Source: CBDCCT01 sp965214995
GTDB lineage: Bacteria > Deinococcota > Deinococci > Deinococcales > Trueperaceae
Assembly: GCA_965214995.1 (NCBI GenBank)
Contig: CBDCCT010000002.1
Location: 4,278,001 to 4,342,000, forward strand
Reading direction: 5' to 3'
Length of the DNA: 64,000 nucleotides
The position numbers and the translations under genes are program-made. Positions within the stretch are counted from its first letter, which is position 1; every line of letters starts with the position of its first letter. Under the pieces are notes generated by a model. The model was not told where the DNA came from and searched no databases. It saw only the letters and a program-made list of their open reading frames with translations. Shown piece by piece: positions 52,083 to 60,227 of this stretch.

Positions 52083-53345
52083 ATGCTACGTAACCGCAAC
52101 AGCCTAGCCGCCCGCGAGGCGCGTTTGGCCTTTTGGATGCTGGCCCCCACCTTTTTGATCGTCTTCGCCATCGTGCTCTTCCCGGTCATCGCCAACTTCT
52201 GGATAGCCTTTAAGCCCGTGACGCTGGGCGATTTGCGCCCGCCCGTCCCCGTGGTGAACGAGCGCGTGCGGGAAACGCCCGAAGCGGCGGGGGAGGCGTT
52301 GCGGCTTCGCTACGGGCTGCGCAACTCCTCGCAAGACGTGACGATTCAAGATGTCGTCTTGACGGATACGCTTCCTGAGGGCCTCGAGCCCGCCACCTTG
52401 GACCCGCGCTGTGAATTCACCGCACCCGAACTACGTTGCGACTTAGGTGCCTGGGAGGGAGGCTACCGCGAAAATCTGGAGCTCGAGTTCCTCGCCACCG
52501 ACGCCTATATCGCCGACCCGGTGGACCCGACGGAGGTTGAGGGTGTAGTAACGGGCAGCGCGCCCAACATCCTCACCAACTTCGCGTTCACCCTGCAAAA
52601 CTTCCGCGAGGTCTTCTCGTCGCGCGAGTTCTGGCCTACTTTACGCGTCACGCTCTACTACACGATTTTCGGCACCGTCGGCTCGATCCTGTTGGGGCTC
52701 TTCGCCGCGCAACTTTTGAACGTGAAATTCGCGGGACAAGGCATCCTCCGCGGGCTCTTTCTCTTCCCTTACGTCGCGCCAGTTATCGCCGTGGCCTTTA
52801 CCTGGGCCTTTCTGCTCGACCCCTTAAGCGGCTCGCTCAACGCGCTGGGCCTCCGTTTCGGGGTGCTGGGCGAGGCGGTGAACTTTCTCGGCCAGCGCGA
52901 CATCGACGTGAACCTTCTCGGACTCTCGTTCGGCTTTCCGCTGGCGCTTACCACGGTGATTCTGTTCGAGGCGTGGCGCTATTTTCCGTTCGCGTTTCTT
53001 TTTATCCTGGCGCGGTTCCAGGCCATCCCTGGGGACATGTACGAGGCCGCCGACGTGGACGGGGCGAGCCCCTTACAAAGTTTTTGGTACATCACCCTGC
53101 CGCAGCTCGTGGGCATCCTCTCCACCCTCTTTTTGCTGCGCTTTATCTGGACCTTTAACAAGTTCGACGATATCTTCTTACTTACCGGGGGCGCGGCGGG
53201 CACGGAGACATTGACCGTACAGGTCTACGACCAAGCTTTCGCGCGGAGCGACCTGGGCGCGGGCGCGGCGGTGGCGGTCGTGCTCTTTGCGATTTTGGCG
53301 GTGTTTATGGTCATCTACTTTCGTTACGCGCCGGAGGGTGAATAG
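52083..53345 (+). CDS. MalF-type ABC permease with large extracytoplasmic insert
   Basis: A 420-residue permease of the maltose type. After the first helix (FWMLAPTFLIVFAIVLFPVIANFWIAF) comes an insert of about 100 residues (55-160) that resembles a DUF11 beta-sandwich (VTIQDVVLTDTLPEGLEPATL, then LRCDLGAWEGG). The core permease follows, with the EAA loop YEAADVDGASPLQSFWYITLP. In E. coli MalF the equivalent P2 loop is also large but of different sequence. No strong ribosome site is seen. Confidence 0.9.
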   Translation: MLRNRNSLAAREARLAFWMLAPTFLIVFAIVLFPVIANFWIAFKPVTLGDLRPPVPVVNERVRETPEAAGEALRLRYGLRNSSQDVTIQDVVLTDTLPEGLEPATLDPRCEFTAPELRCDLGAWEGGYRENLELEFLATDAYIADPVDPTEVEGVVTGSAPNILTNFAFTLQNFREVFSSREFWPTLRVTLYYTIFGTVGSILLGLFAAQLLNVKFAGQGILRGLFLFPYVAPVIAVAFTWAFLLDPLSGSLNALGLRFGVLGEAVNFLGQRDIDVNLLGLSFGFPLALTTVILFEAWRYFPFAFLFILARFQAIPGDMYEAADVDGASPLQSFWYITLPQLVGILSTLFLLRFIWTFNKFDDIFLLTGGAAGTETLTVQVYDQAFARSDLGAGAAVAVVLFAILAVFMVIYFRYAPEGE

Positions 53346-54610
53346 TGGCGGTTGCCAGGGATGTTCCCCGTACACGTGGTGGGCGGGGTTCGGTCGCGGC
53401 GCTCGCCGTGGCAAGCCTTGTCGGCGCGCTTTGTGCGGCGCTCTTCGTGGTGCTGTGGGCGGTGCTCGCAACCATCATGGGGGGGCTCGAGACCCACATC
53501 CCGCTCGGCTGGGCGCTCCTGGCGGGCGCGGGCATCGGTTTAACCCTCGGCTTCGTCCGTCGGGACAAGCACACCCCGGCTTCCGTCGCCCTCCTTACCG
53601 GTCTCGTCGTCGCGCTCCTCTGGCTCGTCCTGAGCGGCTTCAAACCTCTCGGCTTGGACGCTGTTCGGCCCGTCTGGGGCGTGGGCGCGTGCCTGGTCGC
53701 GTTTCTCGCTATCGCCTGGCTCACCCGCTACGGTCTGCGCGGCTTCGACCTCGCGCAGTTGGAGCGCAACACGCTCGAGACCCTCCTCCTACGGGTTTTG
53801 CGGGCGATAGGCTTTGTTTTCTTCCTCTCCATCGTGATTTTCCCTTTCTACTTCATGGTGGCCTCGAGCCTCAAGTCGAGGGCCGAGATGCTGCAAAACC
53901 CCACCTATCTGGGCGTCGAGGCGCAGCGCATCGGCGAGTTGCTGGTCGGCTACCACGAGGTGCTCGTCACCTTTGATTTCTTGCGCTACATCGGCAACTC
54001 CACTTTCGTCGCCGTCGTCACCGTCATCATCACGTTGGTGCTGGCGGTGCTTGGGGCCTACGCGGTCACGCGGCTGACCTTTCCGGGCCGCGACCTCCTC
54101 TCACGCTCGATTCTGCTCATCTACATGTTCCCCGCCATCGTTTTGGTGATTCCTCTGTACGCGGTTTTTACCCAGCTCGGCCTTCGCAACACGCTGCCGG
54201 GCCTCCTCATCGTTTACCCCGCGACCACGCTGCCCGTGGCGCTCTACATGCTCAGGAGCTACTTCCAGACGCTGCCCAAAGACTTGGAAGAAGCGGGGCT
54301 CATCGACGGGGCCACGCGCTTGGGCGTCATCTGGCGCATCACCTTGCCCTTGAGCCTGCCCGCGCTCGCCTCGGTCGGGTTGTACGTCTTTATGATTGCC
54401 TGGAACGAGTTTCTGTTCGCGTTCATGTTTCTCGACTCGCCCGAAATTTTCACGCTCTCTCGCGGCATGGTCAGCCTCAACTCCCAGGAGGTGCCGCGCC
54501 AGTACCTCATGGCGGGCGCGGTGGTCGTCACGCTGCCCATTATGGTGATTTTCTTCTGGTTTGAGAAGTACCTCGTCGGCGGGCTCACGGCGGGCGGGGT
54601 CAAGGGGTAG
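53345..54610 (+). CDS. MalG-type ABC permease with extra N-terminal helices
   Basis: A 421-residue permease. The MalG-like part occupies about 150-421 and has the EAA loop LEEAGLIDGATRLGVIWRITLP and terminal IFFWFEKYLVGGLTAGGVKG, typical of the family. Residues 1-145 add about three to four helices (VGALCAALFVVLWAVLATIMGG, ALLAGAGIGLTLGFV, LLTGLVVALLWLVLSGF) not found in ordinary MalG proteins of about 280 residues. GTG 53345 overlaps the previous stop by one base. Confidence 0.92.
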   Translation: MAVARDVPRTRGGRGSVAALAVASLVGALCAALFVVLWAVLATIMGGLETHIPLGWALLAGAGIGLTLGFVRRDKHTPASVALLTGLVVALLWLVLSGFKPLGLDAVRPVWGVGACLVAFLAIAWLTRYGLRGFDLAQLERNTLETLLLRVLRAIGFVFFLSIVIFPFYFMVASSLKSRAEMLQNPTYLGVEAQRIGELLVGYHEVLVTFDFLRYIGNSTFVAVVTVIITLVLAVLGAYAVTRLTFPGRDLLSRSILLIYMFPAIVLVIPLYAVFTQLGLRNTLPGLLIVYPATTLPVALYMLRSYFQTLPKDLEEAGLIDGATRLGVIWRITLPLSLPALASVGLYVFMIAWNEFLFAFMFLDSPEIFTLSRGMVSLNSQEVPRQYLMAGAVVVTLPIMVIFFWFEKYLVGGLTAGGVKG

Positions 54611-55890
54611 TGGAAAACATACAGGCTGAGGCCGTTCAGACCCTCCGTACCAACGATACCGGGGCGTTCGTCAAGCCGAGCTTGGGACAATACCCCCACC
54701 AGTGGAACTGGGACGCGGCCTTTATCGCCATCGGGCTGAGTTATGTGGACATGGAGCGGGCTCGAGCCGAAGTCCACTCTCTCCTCCAAGGCCAATGGGA
54801 TGACGGGATGGTGCCGCACATCCTCTACCACCACGGCGCGTCGGATTACTTTCCCACGCCCGATTTTTGGCGCACCGAAGGAAAGGGGCCGGACTTCCCC
54901 ACCTCCGGCCTCACGCAGCCGCCCGTGCTCGCCACGGCGGTGAGGCATTTGCACGAACGCGCAGAGGATAAAGGGGCGTCGCAGGATTTTTTGGGTGAGG
55001 TCTACCCCAAGCTCCTGACGTGGCACCGCTGGCTTTATCAAGCTCGAGACCCCGCTAACACCGGCCTCGTCGCCATCCTCCACCCGTGGGAATCGGGCAC
55101 GGACAACTCGACGCGTTGGGCTGGGCCAATGCAGAACCTCACCCCGGTCGGTACGCCCCCTTTCGAGCGCAAGGACAAACAGCACGTCCCGGCGGACGAA
55201 CGCCCGGTCGAAGGGGACTACGAAAGATTCATGTACCTCATCGGCTTCTACCGAGACCGGGGCTGGGACGCTCCTACAATCTGGGATGAAGCACCTTTTT
55301 TGGTCCAAGACACGCTCTTTAACAGCATCCTCTACCGCGCGAACGAAGATTTGCGGGCGCTCGCGCTCGATCTCGGTGAGGCCACGGACGAGATAGAAGA
55401 GTGGCTGGGGCGGATGCGAGGCGGCTTTGAAAGCCTGTGGGACGAAGACGCGGGGCTCTACTTCGACAAAAACTTGCGTACTGGGGAGCTTATTAAAGAA
55501 AACACCTGCGCCGCGCTCTCCCCGCTCTACGCGGGCTTTCTGGACGAAACGCGGGCGCGGCGGGTCGTCGGGCATGTTCTCGAGCCCCGCGAGTACGCCC
55601 CCGACACCGACACCCAGTTCTACCTACCCTCAGCGAGCAAATCGAGCCCTCTTTTCGAGCCGCGCCGCTACTGGCGCGGGCCGGTGTGGCTCAACATCAA
55701 CTGGCTCTTGTGGAAGGGACTGCTGCGTCACGGCTATACCGAGCTTGCCAGGCGGGTCAAAAAGGACAGCTTAGAGCTCGTATCGCGCTCCGGTTTTGTC
55801 GAGTATTACGACCCTCGAGACGGCTCTGCATGTGGCGCAACTCATTTTTCGTGGAGCGCCGCCCTGACGCTCGACTTTCTGGCGGGTTAG
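54610..55890 (+). CDS. Mannosylglycerate hydrolase-like glycosidase (GH63-related)
   Basis: A 426-residue (alpha/alpha)6-barrel glycosidase. PSLGQYPHQWNWDAAFIAIGLSYVD, LHPWESGTDNSTRW, ENTCAALSPLYAGF and RYWRGPVWLNINWLLWKGL match the mannosylglycerate/glucosylglycerate hydrolases of Thermus and Rubrobacter and related GH63 proteins; the WESGTDNS Glu/Asp are probably catalytic. No signal, so it acts on imported solute. GTG 54610 overlaps the permease stop by one base. Trehalase-like specificity is an alternative. Confidence 0.8.
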   Translation: MENIQAEAVQTLRTNDTGAFVKPSLGQYPHQWNWDAAFIAIGLSYVDMERARAEVHSLLQGQWDDGMVPHILYHHGASDYFPTPDFWRTEGKGPDFPTSGLTQPPVLATAVRHLHERAEDKGASQDFLGEVYPKLLTWHRWLYQARDPANTGLVAILHPWESGTDNSTRWAGPMQNLTPVGTPPFERKDKQHVPADERPVEGDYERFMYLIGFYRDRGWDAPTIWDEAPFLVQDTLFNSILYRANEDLRALALDLGEATDEIEEWLGRMRGGFESLWDEDAGLYFDKNLRTGELIKENTCAALSPLYAGFLDETRARRVVGHVLEPREYAPDTDTQFYLPSASKSSPLFEPRRYWRGPVWLNINWLLWKGLLRHGYTELARRVKKDSLELVSRSGFVEYYDPRDGSACGATHFSWSAALTLDFLAG

Positions 55891-55908
55891 GGAGAATGGT
55901 TCAACACC

Positions 55909-56706
55909 CTACGGGCGGCGCTGCCGCAGCGCCTCGTACATAAGAAGCGCCCCGGCGGTCGCCACGTTGAGCGAATCGGCGAGCCCGTGCATGGGGATGG
56001 CGACCCGCGTGTGGGCGGCCTCCAACCACAGGGGCGAAAGCCCTTCATGCTCGGTGCCCAATACAATCGCCGTGGCACCCCGATAGTCGGCGTCCCAAAA
56101 GCTCACCTCGGCCCCCGGCGAGGCGGCCACAAGATTGAAGTCTCTCTCAGTTAGCCACTCGAGCAACTCAGGCGCGGCAACCGTCCGCACCGGGCGGCTG
56201 AACACGCTGCCCATCGACGCGCGAATCACGTTGGGGTTGGTGAGGTCGGTGCCCTCGCCCGTTAAAAATACAGCGTCTAAACCCGCCCCGTCGGCGGTGC
56301 GCAGGAGCGCGCCCAAGTTGCCGGGTTTCTCGAGCCCGTCTAAAACCAGCACGAGCGCGTGTTGAGAAAGCTCGAGCCCTTCCAGCTCACGCGGCTGCAC
56401 CCTTGCCACCGCCAGCACGCCGTCGGGCGCGTCGCGGTAGCTCACGCGAGAAAAGGCCTCCCTGGAAAGTTCTACGGCGTCCACGCCCGCGTCCTCGAGT
56501 TCCGCCGCGAGCGCGTGACCCTCGGGGCGCATAAAATCCAGACACACGTAAAGCGTCCGCAGAGGCACCTCCGCCTCCCACGCGCGCCGCGTCTCGCGCT
56601 CCCCCTCGATGAGAAAACGCCCCTCGCGCTCGCGCACGCGCCGCTCTTTGAGGCGAACCAATCCCTTGACCTCGGGGTTTTTGGGGCTCTCAATCCGTTT
56701 GCGCAT
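55909..56706 (-). CDS. TrmH/SpoU-family RNA 2'-O-methyltransferase
   Basis: A 265-residue SPOUT enzyme that methylates ribose 2'-OH in rRNA or tRNA with SAM. Motif 1 is LEKPGNLGALLRTADGAG, motif 2 IVLGTEHEGLSP, motif 3 IPMHGLADSLNVATAGALLMYEALRQR. The N-terminal substrate-binding part (KNPEVKGLVRLKERRVREREGRFLIEG) resembles the RlmB/YsgA/TsnR branch. Target nucleotide not decidable by eye. Probably leaderless. Confidence 0.93.
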   Translation of the reverse strand: MRKRIESPKNPEVKGLVRLKERRVREREGRFLIEGERETRRAWEAEVPLRTLYVCLDFMRPEGHALAAELEDAGVDAVELSREAFSRVSYRDAPDGVLAVARVQPRELEGLELSQHALVLVLDGLEKPGNLGALLRTADGAGLDAVFLTGEGTDLTNPNVIRASMGSVFSRPVRTVAAPELLEWLTERDFNLVAASPGAEVSFWDADYRGATAIVLGTEHEGLSPLWLEAAHTRVAIPMHGLADSLNVATAGALLMYEALRQRRP

Positions 56707-56711
56707 GAGGA

Positions 56712-56717
56712 ATTCTA
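56712..56717 (-). promoter_or_regulatory. Leaderless -10 element (TAGAAT)
   Basis: On the minus strand TAGAAT ends five bases before ATG 56706. Confidence 0.6.
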
Positions 56718-56798
56718 ACGGTCTTCTTGAAACGCCGTGTCGGCAAAACCTTTTGTATTCTTGAGCCGTTGGACAACTTTGAGATGAACCGCAGGGGG

Positions 56799-56804
56799 TA
56801 AACT
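56799..56804 (+). promoter_or_regulatory. Leaderless -10 element (TAAACT)
   Basis: TAAACT ends five bases before ATG 56810; no separate ribosome site is seen between them. Confidence 0.55.
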
Positions 56805-56809
56805 ACCGC

Positions 56810-57646
56810 ATGAGCAACCTTATCAGCGCCCAAGACCTGCACGACCGCTTAAACGACCCCGATTTAGTGATTATCGACACCCGCTTCAACCTGCAAAACC
56901 CCAGTCAAGGCCGCCAGGACTACGAGGCGGGACACATCCCCGGCGCGGTCTATATGGACCTAGACAGAGACCTCTCCGCCCCTCCGGAAACGCACGGTGG
57001 GCGGCACCCGCTGCCCGATATGCAGGGGTTCGCGAACACGCTCGAGCGCGCGGGCATTAGCAACAGCAGCGATGTGGTCGTGTACGACGACAGCGGCGGC
57101 CTTTTTGCAGGCCGCCTCTGGTGGATGCTGCGCTACAGCGGTCACGACGCGGTGAGGGTTTTGGACGGTGGTTTCGGTGCTTGGCGAGCGGCGGGATTTG
57201 AAACCTCGGCGGAGGTTCCGGTCGTCGAGCAGGGCGTGTTCACCCTCAACCTCCGGCCCGGGATGGTCGCCGACATGCTCGAGGTGCGGTCAAAGTTAGA
57301 AGACCCCAACACTTTGCTCGTTGACGCGCGCGGGGCCGAGCGCTACCGCGGCGACACCGAGCCGCTGGACAAAAAGGCCGGGCACATCCCCGGCGCGCTC
57401 AACCTGCCCTTTGCCGAGAACTTGCAAGAGGGTCGCTTCAAGGACGCGGCGGCACTTAAGGAACGCTTTGAAGACCTCGGCGAAGCGGAGGAGGTCATCG
57501 TCTACTGCGGCTCGGGCGTCTCGGCGGCGCACGACCTTTTGGCGATGGAAGAGGCGGGGCTAAGGAACGCGCGCCTGTACGTGGGCTCCTGGAGCGACTG
57601 GAGTTCATACGACGACCTGCCCGTCGCCACGGGCGATGAAGTCTAA
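56810..57646 (+). CDS. Two-domain thiosulfate sulfurtransferase (rhodanese)
   Basis: A 278-residue tandem rhodanese. The N-terminal inactive domain (VIIDTRFN, GHIPGAVYMDLDRDLS) is followed by an active domain with VDARGAERYRG, AGHIPGALNLPFAENL and catalytic Cys233 in VYCGSGVSA. It transfers sulfane sulfur from thiosulfate or 3-mercaptopyruvate; the CGSGVSA loop is nearer the mercaptopyruvate type than CRKGVT. Followed nine bases later by the hemolysin-III gene. Confidence 0.95.
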   Translation: MSNLISAQDLHDRLNDPDLVIIDTRFNLQNPSQGRQDYEAGHIPGAVYMDLDRDLSAPPETHGGRHPLPDMQGFANTLERAGISNSSDVVVYDDSGGLFAGRLWWMLRYSGHDAVRVLDGGFGAWRAAGFETSAEVPVVEQGVFTLNLRPGMVADMLEVRSKLEDPNTLLVDARGAERYRGDTEPLDKKAGHIPGALNLPFAENLQEGRFKDAAALKERFEDLGEAEEVIVYCGSGVSAAHDLLAMEEAGLRNARLYVGSWSDWSSYDDLPVATGDEV

Positions 57647-57654
57647 GTCAGGCC

Positions 57655-58344
57655 GTGAGCGAGACTAGGACTTTCGAGGAGAACGGGAGGGGCCTGAGCA
57701 CCTATTTGCGTGAACCCGTCAACGCGCTTACGCACTTTGCGGGTATTCTTCTAAGCCTCGTCGGGTTGGTACTGTTGCTCGTTTTATCCAAGGGTGAGCC
57801 GTGGCGCACCGCGAGCTTTGCGGTGTACGGCTCGAGCCTCGTCCTGCTCTACACCGCCAGCACGCTCCTGCACGGCCTCAAAGTCAGCAAGCCCACCGAG
57901 CGGATGCTCCGCACCCTTGACCACGCCGCCATTTTTGTGCTCATCGCGGGTTCTTACACGCCCATCACGCTGGTGACGCTGCAACGTGACAGCGCGGGCT
58001 GGAGCTGGGCGCTTTTTGGCGTGGTTTGGGGCATTGCGGCGTTAGGCGTGGTGTTTAAGCTCTTTTGGCTCGAGGCCCCCCGCTGGCTCTCGACCGGGCT
58101 CTACCTGGCGATGGGCTGGATGGCCGTGTTTGCCATTGGCCCCGTGTCGCGCTCTCTCCCGCCGGGAGGCTTGCTCTGGCTGGCGCTGGGTGGGGCTTTT
58201 TATTCGGTCGGCGCGGTTGTCTATGCGCTCAAGAAGCCCAACTTAAGGCCGGGTTTCGGCTACCATGAGCTCTGGCACCTGTTCGTGCTGGCGGGCTCAG
58301 CAAGCCATTTCATGATGATGCTGCTCTACGTGCTGCCGTACTAA
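57655..58344 (+). CDS. trhA: Hemolysin III/TrhA family membrane protein
   Basis: A 229-residue seven-helix membrane protein of the YqfA/HlyIII (PAQR-related) family. Markers are EPVNALTHFAGILLS, ASTLLHGLKV, RTLDHAAIFVLIAGSYTPI and GYHELWHLFVLAGSASHFMMM, with conserved His and Asp residues that bind zinc in PAQR proteins. In E. coli TrhA controls membrane energetics and lipid balance; haemolysis is not implied. Likely co-transcribed with the rhodanese. Confidence 0.94.
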   Translation: MSETRTFEENGRGLSTYLREPVNALTHFAGILLSLVGLVLLLVLSKGEPWRTASFAVYGSSLVLLYTASTLLHGLKVSKPTERMLRTLDHAAIFVLIAGSYTPITLVTLQRDSAGWSWALFGVVWGIAALGVVFKLFWLEAPRWLSTGLYLAMGWMAVFAIGPVSRSLPPGGLLWLALGGAFYSVGAVVYALKKPNLRPGFGYHELWHLFVLAGSASHFMMMLLYVLPY

Positions 58345-58744
58345 GTAACCCTCAAAAAGAACCTTTGGGAAGTGAGCAAGCCTGAAATAAGTCTTGCTGT
58401 GAGGCTCACCTCTCGCTTAGCAGCAAACATTTTTGTAAACGTATTTTCTCGGTCCTACTCGGGACGCGGGCGCATCACGATTTCTCGATATAGACTCGAT
58501 ATAGACCCGGCAATATAGAAGCAAAAGCGTAGGCTACGTCAATTGTTTGACCAAGCTGCTTTACGCAGCGTCATACCATGCGAGCAAAGATAAATAACGA
58601 CCGGCAGAGGAAGGGTGTGATAGGTCTCGCGTTGAAACGGTTCACGTCAGAGCCGTAGAAAGACGCTTTTGTCCTTGTAGTGCTTACGCCGCTACCGTGA
58701 CACCAGAATCAAGCGATGTAGATATTCATAAAGGGAGAAACAGC
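58345..58744. other. 400-base AT-richer intergenic region
   Basis: No gene is convincing. The region contains a GTGAGC ... GCTCAC arrangement (58371-58411) that may end the upstream transcript, an 11-base tandem repeat (58484-58506), a small hairpin GCTGC-TTTAC-GCAGC (58557-58571), and a ribosome site GGGAG before 58745. It probably carries the promoter of the spondin gene. Confidence 0.5.
58484..58506. repeat. 11-base tandem repeat
   Basis: CTCGATATAGA occurs twice in direct succession, and a third ATATAGA follows after 13 bases. The near-helical-turn spacing suggests a cooperative regulator site, though it could be chance. Confidence 0.45.
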
Positions 58745-60133
58745 ATGAAACGTGTTCTCGTATTGCTCAGCTTGTTAACCGCCCTAGCCCTCTTACTTGC
58801 AGCCTGCACACCCGGCACAAATGATGACAGCAGAACCTTCAACGTCAACATCGAAAACGTCGGTAGCGGCTTCCCAGTCTTGAAAAGCGGCGCTGTCGCC
58901 TCACCCGGAGGCCCCGACGACGGCCCGGCTATCTTTCCCGGCGAGACGGCCACGTTCACGTTCACCGCCCCGGCGAACACGCTGCCCAACTCCGGTATGC
59001 GCCTGAATTTGGTCACCATGTTTGTCCAATCCAACGACCTCTTTTACGCCTTCGCACCCGAGGGGCTGGCGCTCTACGACGAGGACGGCAACGCCGTGAC
59101 CGGCGACGTGACCGACCAGCTCTTTCTCTACGACGCGGGCACCGAGGAGGACCAAGTGCCCGGCGCGAACGCCAGCGACAACCAAAAGCCCAATCAGACG
59201 CCCACAGAGACTAACAAGGGGCCGGACGAAAACGAGACGGTCCAGCTTGTCGAGAACGCGCCGACCAACGGCTTTACCTATCCGGACAAAGCGGACGTGA
59301 TTCAGGTGACCCTCGAGCACGACGGCGCGACCGAATTCACGGTCAACGTCACCAACGTTTCAACGCCGGACACGCTCGTAACGCCCGACGGTTCCAAACC
59401 CGTGCCCCTCTCCCCGTTTGCCTACGCGGTGCATGTGGACGACTACAAGCTTTTTGAAGTTGGTCAACCGGCGGGTGAAGGCGTCGAGCGCATCGCCGAG
59501 GACGGCTTCCCCGGTGGCACCTTTATGGGCATGGACTTACCGGGTTCCTTGGCCGACGAACTAGCCGAGATGACCGGCGTGACCGTGCCGCTCTCGCCAG
59601 GCGCTTACGCTGTGCATACGGACGGTTTTCAACCCTTCTCGGTCGGGAGCGCGGCGAGTGAGGGAATCGAAAGCATCGCCGAAGACGGCGTTCCGATGAC
59701 GCTCGCCGAAACGCTAGCGGCAGCCGACGAGGTGAGTGATTCGGGCGCATTCGGCCCCCCTCCGGCTGCGCCTGGTCAAAGCTTTGACTTCCAAATCGAG
59801 GCCTCGCCCGGTGACCGTCTCTCCTTTGCGACCATGTATGTGCAGTCCAACGACTTCTTCTACGCCTTTGGCGAAACGGGCTTAGCCCTTTTCGATGCGG
59901 ACGGCAACTCGGTAAGTGGCGACGTGACCGCCGAGGTTGCGCTCTACGACGCGGGGACCGAGGTCGATGAGGAGCCGGGCGTCGGCCCGAACCAGGTGAT
60001 CCGCCAGGCTGCGCCGAACACGGGCGCGGCGGAGAACGGCGTCATCGTACGCATCGGTGACGGGGGTACGAACGACGGCTTTACCTACCCGCCAAACCAG
60101 CAGATCATCCGCGTGACCATTACGCCGCAGTAA
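58745..60133 (+). CDS. Lipoprotein with two spondin-like domains
   Basis: A 462-residue lipoprotein (signal ALALLLAACTPG). Two related halves carry the spondin_N pattern. The first is about 28-190 (FNVNIENVG, LVTMFVQSNDLFYAFAPEGLALYDEDGNAVTGDVT, FLYDAGTEEDQVPG). The second, about 215-462, holds a partial copy with two VPLSP(F/G)AYAVH blocks and a near-complete one ending FATMYVQSNDFFYAFGETGLALFD. In bacteria these are secreted proteins of unknown role. GGGAGAAACAGC precedes ATG 58745. Confidence 0.9.
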   Translation: MKRVLVLLSLLTALALLLAACTPGTNDDSRTFNVNIENVGSGFPVLKSGAVASPGGPDDGPAIFPGETATFTFTAPANTLPNSGMRLNLVTMFVQSNDLFYAFAPEGLALYDEDGNAVTGDVTDQLFLYDAGTEEDQVPGANASDNQKPNQTPTETNKGPDENETVQLVENAPTNGFTYPDKADVIQVTLEHDGATEFTVNVTNVSTPDTLVTPDGSKPVPLSPFAYAVHVDDYKLFEVGQPAGEGVERIAEDGFPGGTFMGMDLPGSLADELAEMTGVTVPLSPGAYAVHTDGFQPFSVGSAASEGIESIAEDGVPMTLAETLAAADEVSDSGAFGPPPAAPGQSFDFQIEASPGDRLSFATMYVQSNDFFYAFGETGLALFDADGNSVSGDVTAEVALYDAGTEVDEEPGVGPNQVIRQAAPNTGAAENGVIVRIGDGGTNDGFTYPPNQQIIRVTITPQ

Positions 60134-60183
60134 GTCGGGTAAGCCACGTCTCTAACGTGATGGCCTTAGTAGCAAACAATTTC

Positions 60184-60212
60184 GGCGCGGGCCGCTCAAA
60201 GCGGCCCGCGCC
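60184..60212. terminator. Strong hairpin after spondin gene
   Basis: A perfect 12-base GC stem GGCGCGGGCCGC / GCGGCCCGCGCC with loop TCAAA, 50 bases after the stop. No T-run follows; it lies only 15 bases before the next ATG and touches its ribosome site, so it might also affect translation. Confidence 0.65.
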
Positions 60213-60227
60213 TAGAAGGAGACCGAG

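Noticed and set aside
57655..58344. Virulence haemolysin
   Set aside because: The family name is historical; the sequence fits the housekeeping TrhA/YqfA group.
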